Source of the DNA: CAVQBP01 sp964448105
Lineage (GTDB): Bacteria > Bacteroidota > Ignavibacteria > Ignavibacteriales > Ignavibacteriaceae
Direction: 5' to 3'
Assembly: GCA_964448105.1 (NCBI GenBank)
Contig: CAYUVK010000007.1
Location: 19,656-83,655 of the forward strand
Length of the DNA: 64,000 nt
Part shown: piece by piece, positions 46,500-54,868 of the stretch
Layout of the letters: every line of letters starts with the position of its first letter
How positions within the stretch are numbered: position 1 is the first letter of the stretch
Translations under genes and position numbers: made by a program
Notes under the pieces: generated by a model
What the model saw: only the letters and a program-made list of their open reading frames with translations
Databases searched by the model: none
What the model was told of the DNA's origin: nothing

Positions 46500-47157
46500 A
46501 GATGATCCTGCAATATTGAAAGGATTGATTTCAAGTCTCGAATCAGAAGGATATAGTGTAGTATCTTCGACGGACGGTGAGGAAGGATTTAAACTGGGCA
46601 AATCCCTAAATATAGATTTAATTATACTTGACGTTATGCTTCCCAATAAAGACGGATTTGAGATTTGCCGTGATCTTAGAAAAAGCGGAATAAATACACC
46701 CATTCTTATGCTTACCAGTAAGAAGGAAGAAATAGATAAAGTGCTTGGGCTTGAAATCGGTGCCGACGACTATATGACAAAACCGTTTAGCATAAGAGAA
46801 CTGCATGCAAGAATAAAAGCTATATTAAGACGCAAAGCTGAATTAATTAAAAACCTAGATGAATTTAGCTTTAATGGAATAAATTTAGATTTCAAAAAAA
46901 TGGAAGCATTAAAGAATGGGGAACCGATAAAACTTACTACACTGGAATTCAAAATCTTAAAATATTTAATAGAAAGGGAAGGAGAAGTAGTTTCCAGGGA
47001 TAAACTTCTCGATGATGTCTGGGGTTATGAAGCTTTTCCAACTACACGCACAGTAGATAATTACATCCTCTCAATTCGTAAGAAGATTGAAAATGATCCT
47101 GCCGAACCGGTTCATATTCTTACTATCCCTAAAAGCGGTTATAAATTTGTTAAGTGA
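46477..47157 (+). CDS. OmpR/PhoB-family response regulator
   Basis: 226 aa from ATG 46477, chosen for its AGGGAGA site. An in-frame ATG at 46435 would put 14 odd residues before the conserved MKKILIVEDD. Receiver: E8-D10, phospho-acceptor D52, K in MTKPFSIREL. Winged-helix output: LTTLEFKILKYLIEREGEVVSRDKLLDDVWGYE...RTVDNYILSIRKKIE...SGYKFVK. OmpR-type dimers bind tandem direct repeats with 10-11-bp period, exactly the geometry found upstream of five downstream units, the first only 49 bp after this gene. It is the best candidate regulator for them, although a phoB elsewhere in the genome is equally possible. Confidence 0.94.
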   Translation: MKKILIVEDDPAILKGLISSLESEGYSVVSSTDGEEGFKLGKSLNIDLIILDVMLPNKDGFEICRDLRKSGINTPILMLTSKKEEIDKVLGLEIGADDYMTKPFSIRELHARIKAILRRKAELIKNLDEFSFNGINLDFKKMEALKNGEPIKLTTLEFKILKYLIEREGEVVSRDKLLDDVWGYEAFPTTRTVDNYILSIRKKIENDPAEPVHILTIPKSGYKFVK

Positions 47158-47205
47158 GAAAGAGATATGTTAAGCCTTTATAACTAAAGGGAGTCTACAT
47201 TATTA

Positions 47206-47233
47206 TTACCAGGTTTTTACAATTTAATGACAA
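47206..47233 (+). promoter_or_regulatory. Pho-box-like 11-bp repeats, site 1
   Basis: TTACCA (47206), TTACAA (47217) and TGACAA (47228) start exactly 11 bp apart; the last repeat ends 58 bp before the ATG at 47292. A TAATAT at 47241 could be the -10 element. The array precedes the operon of the LSm-like/barrel protein and the phosphodiesterase-Omp85 fusion. Confidence 0.75.
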
Positions 47234-47291
47234 ATTTTTTTAATATCTATTTTAATTTTACTCAAGATAATTACTATAAAAGGAGGGGGAA

Positions 47292-48323
47292 ATGCCCGTT
47301 AAAAAAATATTAGTTTTATTACTTTTTATTTTATTAAGTCTTAATCAAGAAATATTAAAATGCCAAACCGATTCAGCAAATTTCTTCCCCCAAATGATCG
47401 AAATGAAAAACGGGGATATTTTTTTCGGCAGTATTGTTAATCAAGGTCAATTCGCAACTCTTATAAATAATCTAGCCGGACAAAAAATACAATTAATGAA
47501 TAAAGATATAATGATGATTGCACAGGAATGGAATAAAAAACCTTTGAACTTTACTCGTATAGATTTGGTAAACGGAGAAGAATATACAGGTATTGTTGAA
47601 GATTATAGAGATACCTGTTTTATTATTAGAGATACTTCCGGTATTGAGATGAAAATACCGCAAAATAAAATTTTAGGTTTTAAGAAATTAAGGGGTAATG
47701 TTGTTAATGGATCTCTTCAAAAATTTGATCCGAACCGCACCAAGTTATTTTTAGCACCGACTGCAAGATCCCTTAATGCCGGCGAGGGCTATTTATCTGA
47801 TTATATGATATTTTTTCCGTTTGTTGCGGTTGGAATTAGTGATTTTGCAATTATAAGCGGAGGAGTAAGTTTAATCCCCGGTGCCGAAAATCAACTGGTT
47901 TATGGAAATCTAAAGTTTACTCTATTCCCAAAAGATAACATTGGTGTAAGTACGGGCTTATTTTATATGACTGTTTTTAGTTATTCTGCAGGAGGGGTTG
48001 TTTATGGGATTGCAACTATTGGTTCAGATGACAAAGCAATAACATTAGGTTTAGGAAACGGATTTACTGGAGAAAATGGATTCTCTGAAAATCCTATCAT
48101 AATTGCAGGGGGCGAGATTAGGCTATCTAACGATGTTAAAATCATTTCGGAGAATTGGATCCCGACAAATGGAGATGACGCATTATTGTCATTTGGATTA
48201 AGATTTTTTGGTGAACATGTTGCCGGCGATTTTGGACTGATAACCAATTCTTCACTTTTATCTGAATCAAGAGGTTTCCCTTTTATTCCATGGTTAGGTT
48301 TTACATATAACTTTGGTTATTAG
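47292..48323 (+). CDS. exported protein with two small beta modules and a barrel-like half
   Basis: 343 aa. Signal peptide (about 1-24), then two tandem beta modules of similar design: MKNGDIFFGSIVNQ... (about 37-75) and LVNGEEYTGIVEDYRDTCFIIRDTSG (about 93-135). The second half (about 150-343) has alternating amphipathic strands ending in FTYNFGY, suggesting a small outer-membrane barrel. A related module (LKNGKEFSGEIVSISDTCVFF) occurs in the lipoprotein at 62966, in another unit with the same upstream repeats. A strong AGGAGGGGG site precedes the ATG. First gene behind site 1; function unknown. Confidence 0.7.
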   Translation: MPVKKILVLLLFILLSLNQEILKCQTDSANFFPQMIEMKNGDIFFGSIVNQGQFATLINNLAGQKIQLMNKDIMMIAQEWNKKPLNFTRIDLVNGEEYTGIVEDYRDTCFIIRDTSGIEMKIPQNKILGFKKLRGNVVNGSLQKFDPNRTKLFLAPTARSLNAGEGYLSDYMIFFPFVAVGISDFAIISGGVSLIPGAENQLVYGNLKFTLFPKDNIGVSTGLFYMTVFSYSAGGVVYGIATIGSDDKAITLGLGNGFTGENGFSENPIIIAGGEIRLSNDVKIISENWIPTNGDDALLSFGLRFFGEHVAGDFGLITNSSLLSESRGFPFIPWLGFTYNFGY

Positions 48324-48361
48324 TAATTATTATTTATCACTTTTATTATTTAAAAGTAAAA

Positions 48362-50482
48362 ATGAAAATCATAGCTTTATTGATTACTTTTTCATTGTCT
48401 GTTTTTTCACAAAGCTCAAGCTTAAAAATTCTTACAATTAATGTTTGGTCCGGACTTGATTACCATGGTAATTTCAAAATGGGCGAGTACGAAACGCCTG
48501 CTAGAAAAGAAGCCCGCTTCAAATTACTTCTTAATAAACTAAAAGTTTTAAAACCCGATGTGATTTTTTTGCAAGAAGCAAACCCTGTTGGAAAATTTTC
48601 AGCTAGGTTAGCTGATTCCCTTTCATTCGAAGAAATTCATCAAGTATGTAATGCAGGAATTAAGATTAGTTCATATGGAATACCGTCAAATTTAAAAGAG
48701 GGGATTACAATTCTTGCTAATCCTAAGCTTGAATTAGATTATTATGACTCATGGAAATTATCAAGCTCTTTCGGGATAATCGGTGAGCCATTATCAGTAC
48801 ATTTTAGTGAATCAAATTTTGCTCTTGTCGGCAAAATTAAAGTCGAGGGAATGCCATTTTACTTAATTAATGTTCACCTTCTTGCTAATGTTCCCGGTGA
48901 CTCATTATTAAAAATTAAATTTGAAAATTACTGTAAGCAAAATTCTATTAACCAGCAAGATTTTTCGGAAACATTGGAAAAATGGGAGGATAAAATTCAG
49001 ATAAAGAAAGAAGAATTTGAAGAATTGACTGACAAACTTAATGACCTTCCAAAGGAATACCCGTTTATTGTTGGGGGGGATTTTAATACCTCATCATCTG
49101 ACAGTGGATTAAAATCTTTTATTAAAGAAAATAAATTGCTTGATACTTTTGTTACGAATAATTTTTCACTTGCTTACACATGGGATCCGGAGAAAAATGA
49201 GAATATAAGTTATTCAACCAATTTTACGGATGCTGATGGAAATCGATTAAAAGGCTACGATATCGTTAATTCGATTTATGATTCAACACCGAGAAGGATC
49301 GACTATATATTTCTTGACAACCATTTCAATCCTGGTAATATTGCAAACTGCAAAATAATTTTGGACTCAGCTTCAAATGGCACCCATACCTCTGATCATT
49401 TCGGAGTAATAACACGGATAAATGTAGAAAATATTTTAAAGAATTCTCCTAAAGAATTCGATGAAGTAATTCCTTTAGAAGATCACACAATTGAACCACT
49501 ACCGATTATTTCTTATGATACTGATGTAGGTTTTGGATATGGTGCAAAAGCTTTTTTTCTTAATTTATTGAATGATGATGAGTCTTTTGATGCAACTCTT
49601 TTCAACAGCACTAAAGGGGAAAGATGGTACAGGTTTGTTTTTTCAATTCCGGATTTTGAACTGCGTCAGGGGAAAATATATCCCGTAGCAATTGATCTAA
49701 CTATTGATTACGACAAATATATTAAAAATAATTTCTTCGGTATAGGGAATAAATCTAATTATAACGATAATGAGGAATATACTAAAGAGCCCTTAGAAAT
49801 TGGATTAAATTTTAGCCGGGGTTTTTCAAAAAATTTTGTCGGTCAATTCGGTTTAAAATATAAAATTGTAAGAAACTTCAATTATTCCGATACCAGTAAA
49901 TTACTGGAACTGAATTCATCTTTTAGTGCTGCTAAAGTAAATTTCAGTTCATTAAATTTTTCTCTCAGATATGATACAAGGAATAGTTTTATAAACCCTT
50001 CAAAAGGTGTGGTTTTATCCGGAGAAACAGAATATGCACCTCAAATATCATTTACCAATACTTCATTCGTAAGATATGCTGGCTACTTTCAATATTACTC
50101 ATTGTTATTCTATCCGAAAACTGTTTTTGCGTTTAGGGCGGGCATCCAGGCTTTGAACGGCACCGATCTGCCGGTTCAGGTATTGCTTCCAATTGGTGGA
50201 AACAATACACTTCGGGGCTATCCTCAAGATAGATTTCTTGATGAAACTTCAGCTATTTTAAATGCTGAACTTAGATTTCCAATATGTTGGAGATTTGGAG
50301 GTGTGCTGGGAATTGATGCAGGCAAAGTTTGGGATTCAATTGCTAAGATAGATCTAAAAGATTGGGTTTATAACCCGATGTTTGGGCTTCGTTTCTATAT
50401 GGATACTTTTATTATTCGCCTTGATGTTGGAATGAGCGAAGAATCAACCGGGTTTTATTTAAATTTTGGGCATATTTTCTAA
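48362..50482 (+). CDS. EEP phosphodiesterase fused to Omp85-like outer-membrane barrel
   Basis: 706 aa. Signal peptide (1-17). Residues 20-360 form a complete endonuclease/exonuclease/phosphatase (DNase I/sphingomyelinase-like) domain: N27, E72 (FLQEAN), H172 (NVHLL), D240 and N242 (GGDFN), D345 and H346 (SDHFG). A linker of about 35 residues leads to a barrel (about 395-706) with the Omp85-type loop motif GGNNTLRGYPQ (RGY at 618-620) and C-terminal phenylalanine. No POTRA domain is evident. The design is that of type Vd (patatin-Omp85) proteins with a different passenger. It may release phosphate from phospholipids, sphingolipids or DNA at the surface. Co-transcribed with the gene at 47292 (38 bp gap), behind site 1. 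Confidence 0.9.
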   Translation: MKIIALLITFSLSVFSQSSSLKILTINVWSGLDYHGNFKMGEYETPARKEARFKLLLNKLKVLKPDVIFLQEANPVGKFSARLADSLSFEEIHQVCNAGIKISSYGIPSNLKEGITILANPKLELDYYDSWKLSSSFGIIGEPLSVHFSESNFALVGKIKVEGMPFYLINVHLLANVPGDSLLKIKFENYCKQNSINQQDFSETLEKWEDKIQIKKEEFEELTDKLNDLPKEYPFIVGGDFNTSSSDSGLKSFIKENKLLDTFVTNNFSLAYTWDPEKNENISYSTNFTDADGNRLKGYDIVNSIYDSTPRRIDYIFLDNHFNPGNIANCKIILDSASNGTHTSDHFGVITRINVENILKNSPKEFDEVIPLEDHTIEPLPIISYDTDVGFGYGAKAFFLNLLNDDESFDATLFNSTKGERWYRFVFSIPDFELRQGKIYPVAIDLTIDYDKYIKNNFFGIGNKSNYNDNEEYTKEPLEIGLNFSRGFSKNFVGQFGLKYKIVRNFNYSDTSKLLELNSSFSAAKVNFSSLNFSLRYDTRNSFINPSKGVVLSGETEYAPQISFTNTSFVRYAGYFQYYSLLFYPKTVFAFRAGIQALNGTDLPVQVLLPIGGNNTLRGYPQDRFLDETSAILNAELRFPICWRFGGVLGIDAGKVWDSIAKIDLKDWVYNPMFGLRFYMDTFIIRLDVGMSEESTGFYLNFGHIF

Positions 50483-50512
50483 TTTAGAAATCTTCTCCAA
50501 TAGATCTTTTTT

Positions 50513-50540
50513 TTACATCTGTTTTACAAATCTTTGACAA
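50513..50540 (+). promoter_or_regulatory. Pho-box-like 11-bp repeats, site 2
   Basis: TTACAT (50513), TTACAA (50524) and TGACAA (50535), each 11 bp apart, 50 bp before ATG 50591 of the lipid operon. A TTG that could be taken as an upstream start codon (50534) lies inside the last repeat, supporting the ATG as the true start. Confidence 0.78.
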
Positions 50541-50590
50541 GTCTTCCTTTTATCTTTATTAAAATTTCTTCAGCAAATATCAAAAATAAA

Positions 50591-51526
50591 ATGACTGGAA
50601 AAAATCTACATATTATTTTTAATCCTGCATCTAAAGGAGGAAGAACTGGTGATTGTCGTGATAAAATATTATCTGCAGTGGAAGAATATTTCGGAAATAA
50701 TTATTCATTATGGATTACTAAAAAATCAAATGATGCTTTTTTATATACCGGAAACGCGTTAGATGAAGGCTGTGATTTACTAATTGCAGTTGGCGGTGAT
50801 GGTACAATACAAGAAATAGTTAATGGTTTGTTAAAAAATGAAAATAATGAAAGCAAATCTTGCGTATTAGGAATATTAAGTTGCGGCACGGGTCAGGGCT
50901 TTGCTCAAAGTTTGTGCCTGCCAAAGACTTTAGATGAACAGTTACAGGTAATTAAAGAAGGTTATAAAAGGAATGTAGATGCAGGGCAAATTTCATTTAA
51001 TCTCAAAGGTAAAAAAAACATAAGATATTTTATAAATGAATTTCAAATTGGAATAGGCGGAGCAGTTGTAAAAAATGTTAATCAAAATCTTAAACGAAAA
51101 GGGGGATTTCTTGCATTCGGTATCGGATCACTTTCCACCGTTTTTAATTTCCCTAATCCTGAAATTTCCATGATAATTGATGAGAGGATAGAAATTAACG
51201 GAGAATTCACAGGTATTGTTGTGGCAAACGGAAGTATGACAGGCGGCGGTATGAATCTTACTCCCTTCTCAAATTTAAGCGATAACTTCCTTGATCTTCT
51301 ATTAATTCATAAACAAAATAGAATACAAAGATTAATCAATTTCCCCAAAATATATTCCGGTAAGCATATAAATTCCAGGTTTTTCAGCTACAGGTTTATA
51401 AAGAAAATAAAATTTATGTCCAATGAAGATATTCCTATTGAAGCCGATGGAGAAATATTAGCTTCACTACCATGCGAAATTGAAATCATTCCCTCTGCAG
51501 TAAAAGTGTGTGCAAAATATAATTAA
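50591..51526 (+). CDS. diacylglycerol kinase-family lipid kinase
   Basis: 311 aa. Seen: N-terminal IIFNPASKGG, the nucleotide loop VGGDGTIQEIVNG (GGDGT 68-72), GILSCGTGQGFAQS, GGGMNLTPFSNLSDN, and the C-terminal DIPIEADGE of the DAGK/sphingosine kinase/YegS family. It phosphorylates diacylglycerol or a related lipid alcohol with ATP at the membrane. First gene of a lipid operon behind Pho-box-like site 2; the BtaA fusion follows after 10 bp. Under phosphate limitation a kinase next to a DAG-consuming BtaA is odd: it might salvage a fraction of DAG or act on another lipid. Confidence 0.88.
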   Translation: MTGKNLHIIFNPASKGGRTGDCRDKILSAVEEYFGNNYSLWITKKSNDAFLYTGNALDEGCDLLIAVGGDGTIQEIVNGLLKNENNESKSCVLGILSCGTGQGFAQSLCLPKTLDEQLQVIKEGYKRNVDAGQISFNLKGKKNIRYFINEFQIGIGGAVVKNVNQNLKRKGGFLAFGIGSLSTVFNFPNPEISMIIDERIEINGEFTGIVVANGSMTGGGMNLTPFSNLSDNFLDLLLIHKQNRIQRLINFPKIYSGKHINSRFFSYRFIKKIKFMSNEDIPIEADGEILASLPCEIEIIPSAVKVCAKYN

Positions 51527-51536
51527 GGAGAATATA

Positions 51537-53441
51537 ATGAAAAAATTTAATGAAAATATTTTGAAGATTGAATTTGAAGCGAGGATTTTTGTCTCGTTCA
51601 GTATTGTTCTGTTTACCGGATTATTAACATTATTTGTTTTTAGAGATTCAAATTCTATCATTGTTTCTGCAGGAAAATATTTCGACCTATCTGCCAAATC
51701 TTCAAAAACCATGGGATTTGTGTTTTTATCCTTTTTAATGTTAACGGTTTCTCTTCTTAGAATGTGGGCCGGAAGCTTATTAACGCCAAAACGTGTAATG
51801 TCATTTAAAGTTCAAACAGATGCACTTACAAAAACAGGACCCTATAGACTTACCCGCAACCCTATCTATTTTGCTGACCTTATAGCTATGACCGGGTTTT
51901 CATTTTGTTTCCCTCCAATCGGGCTTGTAATACCAATTCTTTTTTATTTTCATTACAGAAGATTAATAAAGTATGAAGAAAAATCCCTTCAGAAATACTT
52001 TAATGAAAGTTATAATAAATTTGCAGAAGATGTACCGAGGTTTTTCCCGTCATGGCGGAGCATTAAGAATTTTACTACATCAAAAGATCATCTTGATATA
52101 AATAAAGATGGTTTCCGGTATAATGCATTGTATACATTGTTTATCTCCGGGTTTATAATCGCTTCAATAACAGGTAATTTTACTTTCGCTTTGATTATCG
52201 GCATGCCTGGGGTAATCGATTGGGGAATAGTACATACTAAAATTGGAATTACAAAACCAGATAAGGAATATAAAAATAAGAAATCAAAACCTGTTAAATC
52301 TCGAAAAAAAGTTTTCAGCGATATCTTATATTCAAATTGCTGGGAAGATCCTCAGATTGACAGGGAAGCATTTCTGATTAAGCCTGATGATGTTGTATTT
52401 TCAATTACTTCCGGTGGGTGTAATGTACTTACTTTTTTATTGGACAATCCTAAAAAAATAATTGCATTGGATTTGAATCAATACCAAAATATTCTTCTTG
52501 AATTGAAAATTACCGCATTTAAGTTTTTAACATACCCCCAACTCCTTGAATTTTTAGGGGTTAGAAATTCAATTAAAAGAATACAGTTATTCTGGCAAAT
52601 TAGAGATAGTCTCTCTCAAGACACGAAAGAATACTGGAATAATAATTTAAAGAAAATTGAGAAAGGAATTATTAACTGCGGCAGATATGAAAAATATATG
52701 AGGCTTTTAAGAGTTTGTCTTCAACTTTTAGAGGGAAATAATTTAATTAATAAATTTTTCGAAGTAGAAAACTATTTACAAAGATTGATTTTATATAGTA
52801 AAAAATGGAACAATTTACGCTGGAAAATATTCACTAAAATTTTTCTAAGCAGAAGAACCATGTCTTTACTTTTTGATAAAGCATTCTTTAAATATTTAGA
52901 TGAATCCTTTTCTTTCGGCAACCATTTTTCACAAAAAACCAAAAGAGCTTTTACTGAACTGCCTATAAAAGGAAATTATTTTTTATCCTTAATATTGCTT
53001 GGAAATTACCGTGATGCTCAATATCTCCCATATTATTTGAGGGAAGAAAATTTTGAACTAATAAAAAAGAATGTAGATAAGATTGAAATAAAAACCGGCA
53101 GTTGTGAAGATTATTTTTCAACCATACCGGATTCTTTTATTTCCAAATTTAATTTTACGAATATATTTGAATGGATGCCGGAAGATTCATTTGAGAAACT
53201 TTTACTTGAAACAATTCGGGTGGCAAAAGATAATGCTATTATAACATACAGAAATTTGCTGGTTCCAAGGGAGCACCCTAAATCATTAGATAATAAAGTT
53301 ACTTCAATTAAAGATTTGGCCCAAACTTTACACAAAAAAGATCTTTCATTCATCTATAATAATTATGTTGTAGAACAAATTGTTAAAGAGGAGAAATCAT
53401 GGGATATGAAGTCAGCCCGGTATCAAACCGCAAGAGCCTAA
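51537..53441 (+). CDS. PEMT/ICMT-type methyltransferase fused to BtaA-like aminocarboxypropyl transferase
   Basis: 634 aa from ATG 51537 (AAGGAG at 51525-51530). Residues about 15-235 are a membrane methyltransferase: several helices, GPYRLTRNPIYFADL (from 101) and a glutamate pair at 147-148, as in phospholipid/isoprenylcysteine methyltransferases. Residues about 260-625 match BtaA (DUF3419): YSNCWEDPQIDREA, the AdoMet site SITSGGCNVLTFLL (from 289), IALDLNQYQ (D312) and NIFEWMPEDSF. BtaA moves the 3-amino-3-carboxypropyl group of AdoMet to diacylglycerol; N-methylation then gives a betaine lipid. The usual methylase BtaB is a soluble class I enzyme, so this is a different pairing. The GNAT gene overlaps its end by 43 bp. 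Confidence 0.87.
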   Translation: MKKFNENILKIEFEARIFVSFSIVLFTGLLTLFVFRDSNSIIVSAGKYFDLSAKSSKTMGFVFLSFLMLTVSLLRMWAGSLLTPKRVMSFKVQTDALTKTGPYRLTRNPIYFADLIAMTGFSFCFPPIGLVIPILFYFHYRRLIKYEEKSLQKYFNESYNKFAEDVPRFFPSWRSIKNFTTSKDHLDINKDGFRYNALYTLFISGFIIASITGNFTFALIIGMPGVIDWGIVHTKIGITKPDKEYKNKKSKPVKSRKKVFSDILYSNCWEDPQIDREAFLIKPDDVVFSITSGGCNVLTFLLDNPKKIIALDLNQYQNILLELKITAFKFLTYPQLLEFLGVRNSIKRIQLFWQIRDSLSQDTKEYWNNNLKKIEKGIINCGRYEKYMRLLRVCLQLLEGNNLINKFFEVENYLQRLILYSKKWNNLRWKIFTKIFLSRRTMSLLFDKAFFKYLDESFSFGNHFSQKTKRAFTELPIKGNYFLSLILLGNYRDAQYLPYYLREENFELIKKNVDKIEIKTGSCEDYFSTIPDSFISKFNFTNIFEWMPEDSFEKLLLETIRVAKDNAIITYRNLLVPREHPKSLDNKVTSIKDLAQTLHKKDLSFIYNNYVVEQIVKEEKSWDMKSARYQTARA

Positions 53442-54508
53442 AAGATTTTATAAAGCTTCCATTCAAAATATATAAAGATGATGAATTGTGGATTCCTCCT
53501 TTAATATCTGAACTAAAGCGAACGTTGAACACAAATGAAAACCCATATTTTAAGAATGCATCGTTAAAATTGTTTAACTGTTATAAAGATAAAGATATTA
53601 CTTCCCGGCTTGCAATAGTTATAAATAAAATGCATTATAAAAAATTTGGAATTAAATGTGCTTATTTCGGATTCTTCGAATCGTTTAATGATAAAGAAGC
53701 AGCAAGACAATTATTTAATGAGATTGAAAAATATTGTATTGAGCAAAATATTAAATTAATCGAAGGTCCGTTCAATCCAAACCATTACTCGGAATTAGGA
53801 ATGCAAATTAATAATTTTGATAAACCGGTTAACTTTTTTCAAACATATAACCCGCCGTATTATAATGAACTGCTTGCTGATAACGGTTTTTCTATTTCAT
53901 CCATTATTCATACCAGAAAAAACTGTGATATTAAAAAATATATTTCTGAAAGATATGGTGATTCAACCCGGAATTTTAATATTGATGGTTTTACTATTCG
54001 GGCATTCAATTTGAAAGAAATGAGGAAGGAGCTTGAATCTTTAAGAGAAATATACAACGATGCTTTTGATTCTAACTGTTATTTCTTATCTGTTAGTAAG
54101 GAAGAATATTTGTTTGCTGCAAAATATTTAAAATTAGTTACCAAACCGGGGCTTATCCAATTTGTTGAATATGAGGGACAGCCTGTAGGAGTTGTCCAAT
54201 GTGTGCTTAATATAAACCCTTTATTGAAAAAATTAAATGGCAGAGCAGGGCTAACCGGATACTTAAAATTTTTAAAAGATCGACAAAAAATCCGTGAAAT
54301 AATTATTTATGCAGTTGGAATTAAAAAGTCATTTCAACGAACGTCGGCATATCATCTTTTGCTTAATAAGATGGTGGATATAGCAAGAAACTATGATATT
54401 TGTGAAACAACATGGATGAGCAAAAACAATATTTACGCAATCAGGGCAGCTGAACGTTTAGGGTTGGTACCGGATAAAGAATTTGCTTTATATACTAAAA
54501 AATTATAG
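53399..54508 (+). CDS. GNAT-superfamily acyltransferase-like protein
   Basis: 369 aa of a GNAT-fold type seen in Bacteroidota-like genomes (N-terminal FIKLPFKIYKDDELWIPPL; AYFGFFESFNDKEAA; IEGPFNPNHYSELGM), with a second acetyltransferase-like half ending IYAIRAAERLGLVPDKEFALYTKKL. The acyl donor and acceptor are unknown. The ATG has an AGAGGAG site at 53386-53392 inside the BtaA-fusion gene, so translation is coupled. Its place in a lipid operon suggests an acyl or amino-group modification of a lipid headgroup or backbone; this is inference. Confidence 0.75.
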   Translation: MGYEVSPVSNRKSLKDFIKLPFKIYKDDELWIPPLISELKRTLNTNENPYFKNASLKLFNCYKDKDITSRLAIVINKMHYKKFGIKCAYFGFFESFNDKEAARQLFNEIEKYCIEQNIKLIEGPFNPNHYSELGMQINNFDKPVNFFQTYNPPYYNELLADNGFSISSIIHTRKNCDIKKYISERYGDSTRNFNIDGFTIRAFNLKEMRKELESLREIYNDAFDSNCYFLSVSKEEYLFAAKYLKLVTKPGLIQFVEYEGQPVGVVQCVLNINPLLKKLNGRAGLTGYLKFLKDRQKIREIIIYAVGIKKSFQRTSAYHLLLNKMVDIARNYDICETTWMSKNNIYAIRAAERLGLVPDKEFALYTKKL

Positions 54509-54868
54509 CGATAAATTACATAAATATTTTAATTACTCGCTACAATAAATAATAGAATGAAAATAGTCGGCTTCAAAGATTATCAAAGCTTTCCTGTTTT
54601 AGTTAATAACTTTTTTCTTTTTTGTCTTAGAGTGTTATAAAAATTTAAAGCTCAATGTTAAGTTAATAAAACAAGTTCTTTTCCAAAACCTTATCAATAT
54701 TTTTATAACCTTAGTAACAAATTCGCTCTATATTAATTCAACCTTATTACCTTATCTCTTTAGATAAATTTCTTTTATATAACTTTAACATATCTTTTAC
54801 AATTCTATGACAAAACCACTTTGCTTTCATTTTATTATTGAAGTGTAATTTAACAATGAGTTAATAAA
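54509..54868. other. intergenic region before the decarboxylase operon
   Basis: 360 bp, AT-rich. It contains the 11-bp repeat array at 54786-54813 (listed separately) and no ORF or clear terminator hairpin. Several TTATAAAA/TATTAAT stretches could serve as -10 elements. Confidence 0.5.
54786..54813 (+). promoter_or_regulatory. Pho-box-like 11-bp repeats, site 3
   Basis: TAACAT (54786), TTACAA (54797) and TGACAA (54808) are 11 bp apart. As full 11-mers from 54783 the units read CTTTAACATAT, CTTTTACAATT and CTATGACAAAA, all beginning with CT. The array ends 55 bp before ATG 54869. Confidence 0.8.

Noticed and set aside
50534..50590. TTG at 50534 as start of the lipid kinase
   Set aside because: The codon is inside the 11-bp repeat array and the added residues precede the family start; ATG 50591 begins just before IIFNPASKGG.
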